This document shows positions 41,246-50,449 of a DNA stretch of 64,000 nt, in pieces. The notes below the pieces were generated by a model. The model searched no databases. It saw only the letters and a program-made list of their open reading frames with translations, and was not told where the DNA came from. The first letter of the stretch is position 1. The number at the start of each line of letters is the position of its first letter. This DNA comes from JACJWR01 sp963752505 (GTDB lineage: Bacteria > Actinomycetota > Actinomycetes > S36-B12 > UBA10799). Position numbers and translations under genes: made by a program. Location of the stretch: the NCBI GenBank assembly GCA_963752505.1, contig CAVVYM010000009.1:205155-269154 (forward strand). The letters are read 5' to 3'.

Positions 41246-43893
41246 GCCAGCAGCGAGCGCAGCACGTACTGCAGGATCCCGCCGTTGCGGTAGTAGTCAG
41301 CTTCTCCTGGGGTGTCGATTCGCAAGATCGCGTCGAACGCCACTTGGGTGCCGTCGGCCTTGGTAGCCGTCACCTTCAGCGTTCCGGGGGTGACCCCGTC
41401 GTTGAGCGCCGTCACTCCCGCGACATCGAACACCTCGGTGCCATCGAGACCCAGCGATTCGGCCACCTGCCCGGCGGGGAACTGCAACGGGAGAACTCCC
41501 ATGCCGATGAGGTTGGAGCGGTGGATGCGCTCGAACGATTCGGCGATGACCGCCTTCACCCCCAGCAGCGCGGTGCCCTTCGCAGCCCAGTCACGCGACG
41601 ATCCGGAGCCGTACTCCTTGCCTGCGAGCACCACCAGCGGCGTATCAGCCGCGGCGTAGGACTGTGCGGCATCGTAGATCGTCGTCTGCGGGGCACCGGC
41701 GACTGCGAAGTCACGCGTGAAACCGCCCTCCACGCCAGGCACCAGCAAGTTGCGCAACCGGATGTTGGCGAAGGTACCGCGAATCATCACCTCGTGATTA
41801 CCACGACGCGAACCGTAGGAGTTGAAGTCCTTGGGTGCCACGCCGTGCGCCGCCAGGTACTCCCCAGCCGGGCTGTCGACCTTGATGGCACCGGCCGGTG
41901 AGATGTGGTCGGTGGTCACCGAGTCGCCGAGCAGCGCCAGCACCCGCGCCCCCGAGATGTCAGACACTGGTTCGGGTTCGCGAGCCATGCCGTCGAAGTA
42001 CGGTGGTTTGCGCACGTAGGTGGAGTCTGGATCCCAGTCGAAGATTGCGCCGGAGGGCGTCTCCAATGCAGCCCACCGGGAGTCCCCGGCAAATACGTCC
42101 TCGTAGCGCTCGGAGAACATCTCGGGTCGGATCGAGGAGGAAATCACCGATGCGATCTCCTCGCCCGACGGCCAGATGTCCTTCAGGTAGACGGGCTGGC
42201 CGTCATTACCCGTGCCAAGCGGCTCGTTGACGATGTCGACGTCCATCCGACCCGCGATGGCGTAGGCGACCACGAGCGGCGGTGAGGCCAAGTAGTTCAT
42301 CTTGACGTCGGGGTTGATGCGTCCCTCGAAGTTCCGATTGCCACTCAGCACCGAGACGACCGCGAGATCCGCACCCCGGACCGCCTCGCTGACCTCGGTT
42401 GGCAGCGGTCCAGAGTTTCCGATGCACGTGGTGCAGCCGTAGCCGACGAGGTCGAAACCCAACTTGTTCAGGTAGATGTCGAGGCCCGAGGCGTTGTAGT
42501 AGTCGGTGACGACCTTCGAGCCCGGCGCCAATGTGGTCTTGACCCAGGGTTTGCGGGTCAAACCAGCCTCAACAGCCTTCTTGGCGACGAGGCCGGCCGC
42601 CATCATCACCGACGGATTCGACGTATTCGTGCACGACGTGATCGCTGCGATCACCACGGCACCGTTACCGATCGTGACGTCCTCGCCGCCGATCTGCAGG
42701 TCCGCCGTGCGATCAGGGTCACTGCTGTAGGCGGGCAGGCTAGCCAAGAAGGCCTGCCGCGCCTTGACAAGTTCCACGCGATCTTGTGGCCGCTTGGGTC
42801 CGGCCAGCGAGGGCGTGACGGTGCTCAGGTCGAGTTCCAGGTGTTCGGAGTAGGCGGCCTCCTGAGCGGGGTCGTGCCACAGGCCCTGAGCCTTCGCGTA
42901 GGCCTCCACGAGGCTGATGTGTTCCTCGGTGCGCCCGGTGAAGCGCAGGTAGTCCAGCGTCTCCGAGTCAATCGGGAAGATCGCCGCGGTTGAGCCGTAT
43001 TCCGGGCTCATGTTGCCGATCGTGGCCCGGTTCGCGAGCGACACTCGAGCGACACCCTCGCCATAGAACTCAACGAACTTGCCCACCACGCCATGGGCGC
43101 GCAGCATCTCGGTGATGGTGAGCACAAGGTCGGTGGCGGTGGCCCCAGCCGGCAGTTCGCCGTGCAACTTGAAGCCCACGACCCGCGGGATCAGCATGCT
43201 CACGGGTTGGCCGAGCATGGCCGCCTCGGCCTCGATGCCTCCCACACCCCAGCCCAGCACGCCTAAACCGTTGACCATGGTGGTGTGGCTGTCGGTGCCC
43301 ACGCAGGTGTCTGGGTAGGCCTTACCGTCGCGAGTCATGACGACGCGGGCGAGATTCTCGATGTTCACCTGGTGCACGATCCCGGTGCCGGGGGGCACCA
43401 CCTTGAACTCGTCGAAGGCGCCCTGCCCCCACCGCAGGAAGGCGTAGCGCTCACGGTTGCGCTGGTACTCGAGGTCGACGTTGAGGGCGAGGGCGTCGGG
43501 CCGGCCAAAGACGTCGGCGATCACCGAATGGTCGATGACCAGCTCGGCCGGTGCCAGCGGGTTGATCTTCTCCGGGTCCCCGCCAAGCTCATCAACTGCC
43601 TCCCGCATGGTGGCAAGATCCACGACGCACGGAACACCAGTGAAGTCCTGCATGATCACGCGGGCCGGGGTGAATTGGATCTCGTCACTGGGTTCTGCCG
43701 CAGCATCCCAATTCCCGAGTGCGCGGATGTGTTCAGCCGTGACGTTGGCACCGTCCTCGGTGCGCAACAGGTTCTCCAGCAGAATCTTGTGCGTGTAGGG
43801 CAACCGGCCGGACCCTGGCACCGCGTCGATTCGGTAGATCTCATAGCTGGAGCCGTCCACGGATAGTTGATCGCGGGCGCCGAACGAATCCAT
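41242..43893 (-). CDS. acnA: Aconitate hydratase AcnA
   Basis: An 883-residue aconitase that isomerises citrate and isocitrate in the TCA cycle. The [4Fe-4S] ligands are in ITSCTNTSNPSVM and GYGCTTCIGNSGPL; the substrate loop and swivel domain (YGSRRGNHEVMIRGTFANIR, GKEYGSGSSRDWAAKG) are intact. Apo-AcnA can bind iron-responsive RNA in other bacteria. The ATG at 43893 (MDSFGARDQL) has GGGAGG 4 nt upstream, better than the ATG at 43917. The frame is intact over its full length. Confidence 0.96.
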   Translation of the reverse strand: MDSFGARDQLSVDGSSYEIYRIDAVPGSGRLPYTHKILLENLLRTEDGANVTAEHIRALGNWDAAAEPSDEIQFTPARVIMQDFTGVPCVVDLATMREAVDELGGDPEKINPLAPAELVIDHSVIADVFGRPDALALNVDLEYQRNRERYAFLRWGQGAFDEFKVVPPGTGIVHQVNIENLARVVMTRDGKAYPDTCVGTDSHTTMVNGLGVLGWGVGGIEAEAAMLGQPVSMLIPRVVGFKLHGELPAGATATDLVLTITEMLRAHGVVGKFVEFYGEGVARVSLANRATIGNMSPEYGSTAAIFPIDSETLDYLRFTGRTEEHISLVEAYAKAQGLWHDPAQEAAYSEHLELDLSTVTPSLAGPKRPQDRVELVKARQAFLASLPAYSSDPDRTADLQIGGEDVTIGNGAVVIAAITSCTNTSNPSVMMAAGLVAKKAVEAGLTRKPWVKTTLAPGSKVVTDYYNASGLDIYLNKLGFDLVGYGCTTCIGNSGPLPTEVSEAVRGADLAVVSVLSGNRNFEGRINPDVKMNYLASPPLVVAYAIAGRMDVDIVNEPLGTGNDGQPVYLKDIWPSGEEIASVISSSIRPEMFSERYEDVFAGDSRWAALETPSGAIFDWDPDSTYVRKPPYFDGMAREPEPVSDISGARVLALLGDSVTTDHISPAGAIKVDSPAGEYLAAHGVAPKDFNSYGSRRGNHEVMIRGTFANIRLRNLLVPGVEGGFTRDFAVAGAPQTTIYDAAQSYAAADTPLVVLAGKEYGSGSSRDWAAKGTALLGVKAVIAESFERIHRSNLIGMGVLPLQFPAGQVAESLGLDGTEVFDVAGVTALNDGVTPGTLKVTATKADGTQVAFDAILRIDTPGEADYYRNGGILQYVLRSLLA

Positions 43894-43939
43894 TAGTCCT
43901 CCCGGTTGGACGTGCATGTGGAGCCAAACCTATCCCACC

Positions 43940-45175
43940 TCAACGACGGACGAATCTTGCCACCGCTTCCACGTGGTGAGACATTCCGTACAGGTCGAAT
44001 GCGTCAAGTCCGTCAAAGCGCCACCCTGTGCCCACCAACTGTTTGGCATCGCGGGCCAGGCTGGCACCGTCACAGGCCACGTAACAGATGGTCGAGGCAC
44101 CTGACTCTGCCACCGCCTGTGTCACCTTTGGCCCCGCGCCGATCCGCGGCGGATCCAGCACCACCGCGTCGGCCGCTGCCAGAACTTCCTGACCCGCCGT
44201 GGAGACCACCCAGGTCTTCACATCGGCGGCCACGAGTTGAATCGCCGGCAGGTCGTGCAGGTTGCGACGCGCCAGCCGCACCGCCGACGCATCGCCGTCG
44301 ACGGCGGTCGCCTGCCCGAACGCACCGCTCGCGACAAGGGTGCCCGCGAAGAGGCCGACACCGCTGTAGAGGTCAACCAGGTTGGTCCGGCCATGCCCCG
44401 CTGGCGCGCTGGCGAAACCGAGCGATGCAGCGACGGCGGCCACCAGGATGTCCGCGGCATCTGTGTGGGATTGCCAGAAGCCGTCGGTGGCGACGCGCCA
44501 GGAGCGGCCGCCTGCGCGTCGGGTCACAGTCGTGGCAGAGCGCCAGCCGACCGGCACACCGACGTCGGTCGGAAGCGGCGCCACCGTCGGACCGGCCAAG
44601 GATTCGCTGGCGTGGACGCGGACGTCGGCCGGCCAGTCGTGGGCGAAGAGGTCCTGCAGCGCGTCGGCCACGACGGGGCAGTTGGCCACGGGCACCAGAT
44701 CGGAACTCCGCGGGGCGTGAAAGCACGCGTCACCGGCAGCATTCGTGTCAACCGCGAAGCGCGTTCGCCAGCCAAGTACCCGCAGTGGTGTCACGGTCGG
44801 AAGAGCTTCCGCCAGCGGGGCGTCGCCGATGTGGGTGATGCCGCCGATCCGCAGCAACTGATCGCGCAGCACTTCGGCCTTCCAGATCGGCTGGTAGTCC
44901 GCGGCCACGTGCTGCAGGTCGCAGCCGCCGCAGACGCCGGCCAGTGCGCATGGGGGGATCACTCGGAATGGGCTGGGCTCAAGGACCTCTTCGACGCTCG
45001 CGAAGCCCAGTCGCCCCCGTCGTACCTTGTTGGTGACCCTGGCCGTGACCAATTCCCCAGGCAGACCACCGCGGACGAACCAGGTGGAACCTGCCCCGTG
45101 TGCGACGCACGTGCCGCCCGCCGCCGGGCCGCCGAGTCGCAGCGTGAGGACCTCGGCCGCCGATCGGTCGGTCAC
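43940..45175 (-). CDS. TrmA/RlmD-family SAM-dependent RNA (uracil-5) methyltransferase
   Basis: A 411-residue class I methyltransferase. An N-terminal TRAM-like OB domain precedes the iron-sulfur Cys cluster (CALAGVCGGCDLQH). SAM motif LVDLYSGVGLFAGTL, the DPPR loop and the catalytic Cys in ICYVACDGASLARD follow; FWQSH is also typical. The family methylates uridine C5 in tRNA or 23S rRNA; which site is not clear from sequence. GTG start overlaps the upstream permease gene by 4 nt. Same position as the methyltransferase next to the K+ module in Mycobacterium (recalled). Confidence 0.92.
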   Translation of the reverse strand: MTDRSAAEVLTLRLGGPAAGGTCVAHGAGSTWFVRGGLPGELVTARVTNKVRRGRLGFASVEEVLEPSPFRVIPPCALAGVCGGCDLQHVAADYQPIWKAEVLRDQLLRIGGITHIGDAPLAEALPTVTPLRVLGWRTRFAVDTNAAGDACFHAPRSSDLVPVANCPVVADALQDLFAHDWPADVRVHASESLAGPTVAPLPTDVGVPVGWRSATTVTRRAGGRSWRVATDGFWQSHTDAADILVAAVAASLGFASAPAGHGRTNLVDLYSGVGLFAGTLVASGAFGQATAVDGDASAVRLARRNLHDLPAIQLVAADVKTWVVSTAGQEVLAAADAVVLDPPRIGAGPKVTQAVAESGASTICYVACDGASLARDAKQLVGTGWRFDGLDAFDLYGMSHHVEAVARFVRR

Positions 45176-47202
45176 ATCGATCGCCTGATGTCGGCCTGGA
45201 CTTCCTCGTCGGCCAGGGCCGAAGGCGGCTCACCCCGGCGAACCGCTCCGGCGGCATTGCGCATCGGCTCCTCGGCCGCCGCTTCGCTGGATCGCAACTG
45301 CCAGGGAACGCTCACCACAACAACGCCCGGAGTGAAGCGCAACCGGGTTTTCAACCGGAGGGCCGACTGGTTGTGCAGCAGCGTCTCCCACCAGTGGCCC
45401 ACGACGTACTCGGGTACATAGACAGTGACCAGGTCGCGCGGGCTCTGGCGGCGCAGTTCCTTCACGTAGTCCAAGATCGGACGGGTGACCTCTCGGAACG
45501 GCGAATCCAACACCCGCAACCGCACCGGAAGGCCGCGACGATTCCAGTCGTCGATGAGCTCGCGGGTGTCGGCGTGATCGACGTCGACCACAAGAGCCTC
45601 CAACTGGTCGGGTCGCGACGCCCGTGCGTACGCCAGCGCCCGCAGCGTCGGCTGGTGCACGCGTGACACCAGCACCAGCGCGTGAACCCGAGACGGCAGC
45701 GTGACCTTGTCGTCGTCGGCGGCGCTGAGTTCGTCGGACACCGAGTCGTAGTGCCGACGGATCGACTTCATGATGACGAAGAGGATCGGCATCGCCACCA
45801 CCACGATCCAGGCGCCGTGGGTGAATTTGCTCAGCAGCACGACCACCAGCACGGTGCCGGTGATCACCAGCCCCAAACCGTTGATGAGGCGATTGCGCCG
45901 CATCGTGCGCCGCTGCGCGGACGACAGTTGCGGGGTGCGCAGCAGTTTCGTCCAGTGACGGACCATGCCCAGCTGGCTCAAGGTGAAGGAGAAGAACACG
46001 CCCACGATGTAGAGCTGGATCAATCGCGACACCTGGGCGTCAAAGGCGTAGATGAGCAGAATGGCGAGAAGCCCCAACACGATGATTCCGTTGGAGAAGG
46101 CCAGCCGGTCGCCACGGGTGTGCAACTGCCGCGGAAGGTAGCCGTCGCGGGCCAGAATCGAGCCGAGCACCGGGAACCCGTTGAAGGCGGTGTTCGCCGC
46201 GAGCATCAAGATCAGCGCCGCTGCAATCACCACCAGCAGCGTGAGGATGCTCAGGTCGCCAAACACCGCCTGCGCAACTTGGGCGATCACCGTCTGGGTG
46301 GCGATGTCGGCCGGTGCACCCACGAGTTGCTCCGGCTCGTCGACGGCATGCACATCTGTGATCAGGGCCAAGGCGGTGACCGAGAGAAACAGCGTGATCG
46401 CGATGGCGCCGAGCATGAGCAGCGTTTGCGCCGCGTTGTCCGATTTCGGCTTGCGAAAGGCGGGGACACCATTGCTGATGGCTTCAACGCCGGTCAGCGC
46501 GGTGCAGCCGGATGAAAAGGCCCGCGCCACCAGGAACACGAGGGCCAAGCCGGTGAACTCGGCCTCCGCAGCAACGTCGTATTCCGCTGACGCCGCCTGC
46601 AGTTCGGCACCGTTGAGTAGCCGAACCCCGGCCCAGATCACCATGAGCACGATGGCGGCTATGAAGGCATAGCTCGGGACCGCGAACAGGGTCCCCGATT
46701 CCCGCACACCACGCAGATTCATCACGGTGAGGGCGATGATGATCGCAATCGCCACGAGCACTTTGTGCTCGGCAATGAACGGGATGATCGACCCGGCATT
46801 GGCAACCGCAGCGGCGACGGAGACCGAAACGGTCAGCACGTAATCGATGAAAAGCGCACTGGCCACGGCGACGCCGGCGTTGGGTCCCAGGTTGCTGCTC
46901 ACCACCTCGTAGTCGCCGCCACCATCGGGGTAGGCGTGCACGTTCTGACGGTACGAGGCGATCACCACCACCATGACGAACACTACGGCGACGGCGATCC
47001 ACGGCGTGAGGGTGATCAACGCCAACCCCCCCAACGACAGCACGATGAGGATCTCCTGCGTTGCGTAGGAAACGCTCGACAGTGCATCGGAGGTGAAAAC
47101 CGGCAGGGCGATGCGCTTGGGCAGCAACGTTTCGCCCAGGCGGTCGGACCTGAGTTTGCGGCCAAACAGCAAGCGTTTGGCAAAATCTGACGTGGGGGCC
47201 AC
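45172..47202 (-). CDS. APC-superfamily permease, KimA-like K+ transporter candidate
   Basis: A 676-residue membrane protein: ~12 helices (LPVFTSDALSSVSYATQEIL; YPDGGGDYEVVSSNLGP; SSGCTALTGVEAISNGVPAF) and a ~190-residue cytoplasmic domain (HALVLVSRVHQPTLRALAYA, universal-stress-like). These motifs match the KimA/YdaO potassium-importer group, controlled by c-di-AMP in Bacillus. It faces two TrkA regulatory genes across 65 bp, which supports K+ homeostasis. The start is GTG 47202 with TACCAT 8 nt upstream. K+ specificity is inferred. Confidence 0.88.
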   Translation of the reverse strand: MAPTSDFAKRLLFGRKLRSDRLGETLLPKRIALPVFTSDALSSVSYATQEILIVLSLGGLALITLTPWIAVAVVFVMVVVIASYRQNVHAYPDGGGDYEVVSSNLGPNAGVAVASALFIDYVLTVSVSVAAAVANAGSIIPFIAEHKVLVAIAIIIALTVMNLRGVRESGTLFAVPSYAFIAAIVLMVIWAGVRLLNGAELQAASAEYDVAAEAEFTGLALVFLVARAFSSGCTALTGVEAISNGVPAFRKPKSDNAAQTLLMLGAIAITLFLSVTALALITDVHAVDEPEQLVGAPADIATQTVIAQVAQAVFGDLSILTLLVVIAAALILMLAANTAFNGFPVLGSILARDGYLPRQLHTRGDRLAFSNGIIVLGLLAILLIYAFDAQVSRLIQLYIVGVFFSFTLSQLGMVRHWTKLLRTPQLSSAQRRTMRRNRLINGLGLVITGTVLVVVLLSKFTHGAWIVVVAMPILFVIMKSIRRHYDSVSDELSAADDDKVTLPSRVHALVLVSRVHQPTLRALAYARASRPDQLEALVVDVDHADTRELIDDWNRRGLPVRLRVLDSPFREVTRPILDYVKELRRQSPRDLVTVYVPEYVVGHWWETLLHNQSALRLKTRLRFTPGVVVVSVPWQLRSSEAAAEEPMRNAAGAVRRGEPPSALADEEVQADIRRSM

Positions 47203-47210
47203 GTTTCCGC

Positions 47211-47216
47211 ATGGTA
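47211..47216 (-). promoter_or_regulatory. -10 element of the KimA-like permease gene
   Basis: TACCAT on the reverse strand, 8 nt before GTG 47202; probably leaderless. Confidence 0.4.
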
Positions 47217-47253
47217 GACCTCAGTTGGCCCCTCACGTGCAGGCAGCAAGGTG

Positions 47254-47259
47254 TAGCGT
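47254..47259 (+). promoter_or_regulatory. -10 element of the trkA pair
   Basis: TAGCGT, 8 nt before GTG 47268. The -10 elements of the two divergent K+ units are only 37 bp apart. Confidence 0.4.
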
Positions 47260-47267
47260 CAGCAATC

Positions 47268-47933
47268 GTGCACGTGGTCATCATGGGTTGCGGTCGAGTA
47301 GGCGCGAAACTTGCGACGGATCTTGATCTCGAAGGACACTCGGTCGCCGTCATCGATCAGGACGCCGATGCGTTTTCCCGGCTGCCGGATTCCTTCGCCG
47401 GCATCACGGTGAAAGGCGTCGGATTCGACAGGGACACCATGGTTCGTGCGGGCGTCGAACGAGCCGTGGCCTTCGCCGCTGTGAGCAGCGGGGACAATTC
47501 CAACATCATCGCCGCCAGGGTGGCTCGGGAAATCTTCCACGTGGATAACGTGGTGGCTCGCATCTACGATCCGCGTCGAGCTGAGGTCTACCAGCGCTCC
47601 GGCATCGCCACCGTCGCCACCGTCGCGTGGACCGCGGCCGAGATGCTGCACCAGATGCTTCCCGAACGCGTGCGGGAGGAATGGCGGGACCCCTCTGGCG
47701 CCATCGCACTCGGCGAATTCGCGCTCGACGAGGGCTGGATAGGCACCTCGTACGCCAAACTGACCCGCAAGGCAGATGTGACACTGGCGGTGGTGAATAG
47801 ATTCGGGCAGGGTTTGCGACCGCACCCGGACCTCGTGGTGCAACAGGACGACAGGGTGCACCTGATGTACGCCGTGGACCGAGCGGAAACGGTTGAATCA
47901 ATCTTGGCGGCGCCGCCGGTGGAGGACAAGTGA
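47268..47933 (+). CDS. trkA: TrkA-family potassium uptake regulatory protein (first)
   Basis: A 221-residue cytoplasmic RCK protein: N-terminal Rossmann domain VHVVIMGCGRVGAKLATDL with VAVIDQDADAF and GVGFDRDTMVRAGV (NAD(H) binding), then a C-terminal TrkA_C domain (ADVTLAVVNRFGQGLRPHPDLVVQ, DDRVHLMYAVDRAE). Such proteins gate K+ channels or transporters in response to nucleotides. The GTG start agrees with TAGCGT 8 nt upstream; the frame from 47211 is rejected. It overlaps the second trkA by 4 nt. Confidence 0.92.
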   Translation: MHVVIMGCGRVGAKLATDLDLEGHSVAVIDQDADAFSRLPDSFAGITVKGVGFDRDTMVRAGVERAVAFAAVSSGDNSNIIAARVAREIFHVDNVVARIYDPRRAEVYQRSGIATVATVAWTAAEMLHQMLPERVREEWRDPSGAIALGEFALDEGWIGTSYAKLTRKADVTLAVVNRFGQGLRPHPDLVVQQDDRVHLMYAVDRAETVESILAAPPVEDK

Positions 47934-48604
47934 AGGTCGTCATTGCCGGCGCAGGCAAGGTGGGGCGCTCGATCGCACGGGAACTCGAAGCCAACGGTCA
48001 TCAGATCCTGATCATCGACCGCGCGGTGGCAGCGAGCTCCAATCCCATTCCCCGGGTCGAGATCGTCGAGGCGGACGCGTGCGAGATCGCCTCCCTTGAA
48101 AAGGTGGGACTCGACGACGCGCAGGTGGTCGTGGCGGCGACCGGCGACGACAAGGTCAACCTCGTTGTCAGCCTGCTGGCCAAGACCGAATTCGGCGTGC
48201 CCCGCGTCGTCGCAAGGGTGAATCACCCCAAGAATGAGTGGCTCTTCGACTCCAATTGGGGGGTGGACGTGGCCGTCTCCACGCCACGGCTGCTCTCCGC
48301 CTTGGTGGAGGAGGCCGTGACGATCGGCGATATCGTCCGGCTCTTCAAGTTGGGCCAAGGCTCGGCCGAACTCGTGGAGATCACGCTGTCGGCAGATTCA
48401 CCGGTTATCGGTGAGCGGGTGGGCGACGTTGTGTGGCCCCCGGACACCTCGCTTGCAGCCATCGTGCGCGGTGCCCGCGTCATCACTCCGACCGCTGATG
48501 ACCCACTGGAGATCGGCGACGAGCTGGTGTTCATCGCCAGCCCGGATCAAGAAGGGTCGCTCGAGGGCCTGCTGTCGGCCGGGCCCGCCGATTCGGACGG
48601 CTGA
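47930..48604 (+). CDS. trkA: TrkA-family potassium uptake regulatory protein (second)
   Basis: A 224-residue paralogue of the preceding gene: MKVVIAGAGKVGRSIARELEANGHQ and DACEIASLEKVGLDDAQVVVAATGDDKVN form the Rossmann core; DDPLEIGDELVFIASP ends the TrkA_C domain. GTG overlaps the first gene's stop (GTGA). The two probably form a heteromeric RCK assembly, like CeoB-CeoC in mycobacteria. Its last 58 nt overlap the convergent DUF3159 gene. Confidence 0.92.
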   Translation: MKVVIAGAGKVGRSIARELEANGHQILIIDRAVAASSNPIPRVEIVEADACEIASLEKVGLDDAQVVVAATGDDKVNLVVSLLAKTEFGVPRVVARVNHPKNEWLFDSNWGVDVAVSTPRLLSALVEEAVTIGDIVRLFKLGQGSAELVEITLSADSPVIGERVGDVVWPPDTSLAAIVRGARVITPTADDPLEIGDELVFIASPDQEGSLEGLLSAGPADSDG

Positions 48605-49317
48605 CCCGGCGCAGCCGGTGGGCCCTTGCTCCCCTGGGCGTCCGCACCCCGGGCCCCGAGCACCGGTCGCAGAATGAGGAACGTGATCCACGCGCCGAGC
48701 AGGAACAGTGGCCACCCCATCACGATCTTGGCGACGCCGAGTGCGGCAGCCTGACCGGCCCAGTAGAGCGGAAGCTGCACCAGGAGCCGAAGCCCGAAGA
48801 CACCCACCCACACCCACGTGGCCGCGCCGTACACCCGCCTGAGTCGCGGATCGGAACGCCAGGACGACCAGGACCCCGTCATGGCCCCCAGGAACACACC
48901 TAGAGCTGGCCAGCCGACAAGGATTGAAAGGAGGCATCCCAGGAAGTAGGCGGCGTTGATGAGCAGCCCGGGCAGGAAGAAGTCTTCGGCTTGGCCGGTG
49001 CGCGATGCGACGAAGGCCGAAATCGCGATGCCGGCGAAACCACCAGCGATTTGGGTCAGGTCCTCGCGACGGATGAGGCGCACGACGGCGATGGCACCTG
49101 CCACCCCGACCGCGGACCACACCGCTGGCGTGAGCACTTGACCGTTGAGCATGTAGACCAACACGAACACACCGGCGGGAACGCCGGAATCGAACAAGCC
49201 CCGCCAGCCGCCGATGGCTTTGGTGAGCAACTGCCGCTCAACCGGCGAATCCTCCCGCAACTCCTCCAGTCGTTCCTCGATGCGCTCCTCGAGGGGCTCA
49301 TCGGGGTTGGCTGTCAC
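48547..49317 (-). CDS. DUF3159 family membrane protein
   Basis: A 256-residue protein with a charged cytoplasmic N-terminus (EERIEERLEELRE) and six hydrophobic segments; TKAIGGWRGLFDSGVPAGVFVLVY and DFFLPGLLINAAYFLGCLLSILVGWPALG are family features. It always lies next to the OB-fold gene in actinobacteria, and here their coding regions overlap by 4 nt (ATGA-type junction at 49314-49317). Function unknown. Confidence 0.9.
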   Translation of the reverse strand: MTANPDEPLEERIEERLEELREDSPVERQLLTKAIGGWRGLFDSGVPAGVFVLVYMLNGQVLTPAVWSAVGVAGAIAVVRLIRREDLTQIAGGFAGIAISAFVASRTGQAEDFFLPGLLINAAYFLGCLLSILVGWPALGVFLGAMTGSWSSWRSDPRLRRVYGAATWVWVGVFGLRLLVQLPLYWAGQAAALGVAKIVMGWPLFLLGAWITFLILRPVLGARGADAQGSKGPPAAPGQPSESAGPADSRPSSDPS

Positions 49318-49682
49318 ACGGCCTCCGCTGGTAGCAGTTCGTACCGCGGGTTGTACAGCGTCGGGTGCCCGGCGTTGCCCGTCACCCGACCAGTGGCCCG
49401 AATGCGGCGGCCCGGCTCAATGCCGATGATGCGACGCCGACCGAGCCAGACGAGCTCTACCAGCCCGGTGCCGTCGTAGACGATCGCCTCCATGCGGGGC
49501 AGCGTGGTCGAGGGCTCCATCATGACGGAGCGAACCGAACCCTTGACGGTAACGACGGTGCCAACGCGGCAGTCGCAGGCGGCGATGCTGCCCTCCCGCC
49601 GACTCGATTCCTTGAGCTCGTCGGCCTCGACCTGGGCGTCACTCGACGACAGGCGAGACCACAACGACTTGAGTGGGCCCAT
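49314..49682 (-). CDS. OB-fold nucleic-acid-binding domain protein
   Basis: A 122-residue protein. RVGTVVTVKGSVRSVMMEP, MEAIVYDGTGLVELVWLGRR and GRRIRATGRVTGN outline a RecG-wedge-like OB fold. It probably binds ssDNA or RNA (inference). ATG 49682 has TAGCCT 6 nt upstream. It is coupled to the DUF3159 gene, as in Mycobacterium. Confidence 0.9.
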   Translation of the reverse strand: MGPLKSLWSRLSSSDAQVEADELKESSRREGSIAACDCRVGTVVTVKGSVRSVMMEPSTTLPRMEAIVYDGTGLVELVWLGRRRIIGIEPGRRIRATGRVTGNAGHPTLYNPRYELLPAEAV

Positions 49683-49688
49683 AGCATC

Positions 49689-49694
49689 AGGCTA
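49689..49694 (-). promoter_or_regulatory. Leaderless -10 element of the OB-fold/DUF3159 operon
   Basis: TAGCCT, then GATGCT, then ATG on the reverse strand: 6-nt spacing. Confidence 0.5.
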
Positions 49695-49726
49695 ACCCCA
49701 TGTGACTGAGGAGACAGCCCATCCCC

Positions 49727-50449
49727 ATGACTACCGCCCTACTGGTCCCTGGCAGCGCATCCACCGGCGACTTCGTCCGGCGAGCGTTCCGAGGACTGCT
49801 GGCGGGCGTGGCCGAGGCCGTCACTGTCGGGGAAGGCACAGGTGACCCGGTGGCGCTGGCAGACGAGATTGGCAGGGAGGTCGACTCGCGCGAGGGCACC
49901 GACCGAGCGGTCACAGTAGTAGTGGGCGTCTCGGTCGGCGCCCACGCTGTTGCGGGCTGGGCTGCGAGCCGTGCTGGCCAGTCGGCGGCGGGCGACCTGT
50001 TGTTGGTGTGCGCCATGCCCGCGTGGATCGGTGAACCGGACGCCACCGCGGCGCTTACCGCATCTGCGGCCGACCTGATCGCGGCCGCGGGCATCAGTTC
50101 GGAAGTGGCGAGGTTGCAGTCCGAGTACCCCGACGACTGGGTGGTGGCGGAGTTGACGCGGGCGTGGACCGCATTGGGACCTACCGCGGTCCTGGCCTCC
50201 CTGCGGGCCACCGCAGCCTCCGCTGCACCTCGCCACACGGACTTGCACCGTATTCGTCAGCGCGCGGCTGTGGTCGCGCTGAGCGACGACCCCTTCCACC
50301 CGGCCGAGGTCGCCCGGCAGTGGGTTGATGCGATCCCCAACGCGGTTCTCGTGCACGTCGGCCGCATGGAACCTCGCGGCAACCTCGACATCTTCGGTGA
50401 ACGCGTTGCCCAAGCGCTGGCGCCAGACAGATCCTCGATCAACCGGTAG
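49727..50449 (+). CDS. Alpha/beta-hydrolase-like conserved protein
   Basis: A 240-residue soluble protein. MTTALLVPGSASTGDFVRRAF resembles the first strand and oxyanion loop of alpha/beta hydrolases, and VVVGVSVGAHAVAGWAA contains a GxSxG nucleophile elbow; DPFHPAEVARQWVDAIPNAVLVHVG could provide the Asp and His region. No substrate can be predicted. The same gene stands between the OB-fold and DUF3710 genes in other actinobacteria. Its stop overlaps the DUF3710 stop region by 11 nt (convergent). Confidence 0.8.
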   Translation: MTTALLVPGSASTGDFVRRAFRGLLAGVAEAVTVGEGTGDPVALADEIGREVDSREGTDRAVTVVVGVSVGAHAVAGWAASRAGQSAAGDLLLVCAMPAWIGEPDATAALTASAADLIAAAGISSEVARLQSEYPDDWVVAELTRAWTALGPTAVLASLRATAASAAPRHTDLHRIRQRAAVVALSDDPFHPAEVARQWVDAIPNAVLVHVGRMEPRGNLDIFGERVAQALAPDRSSINR

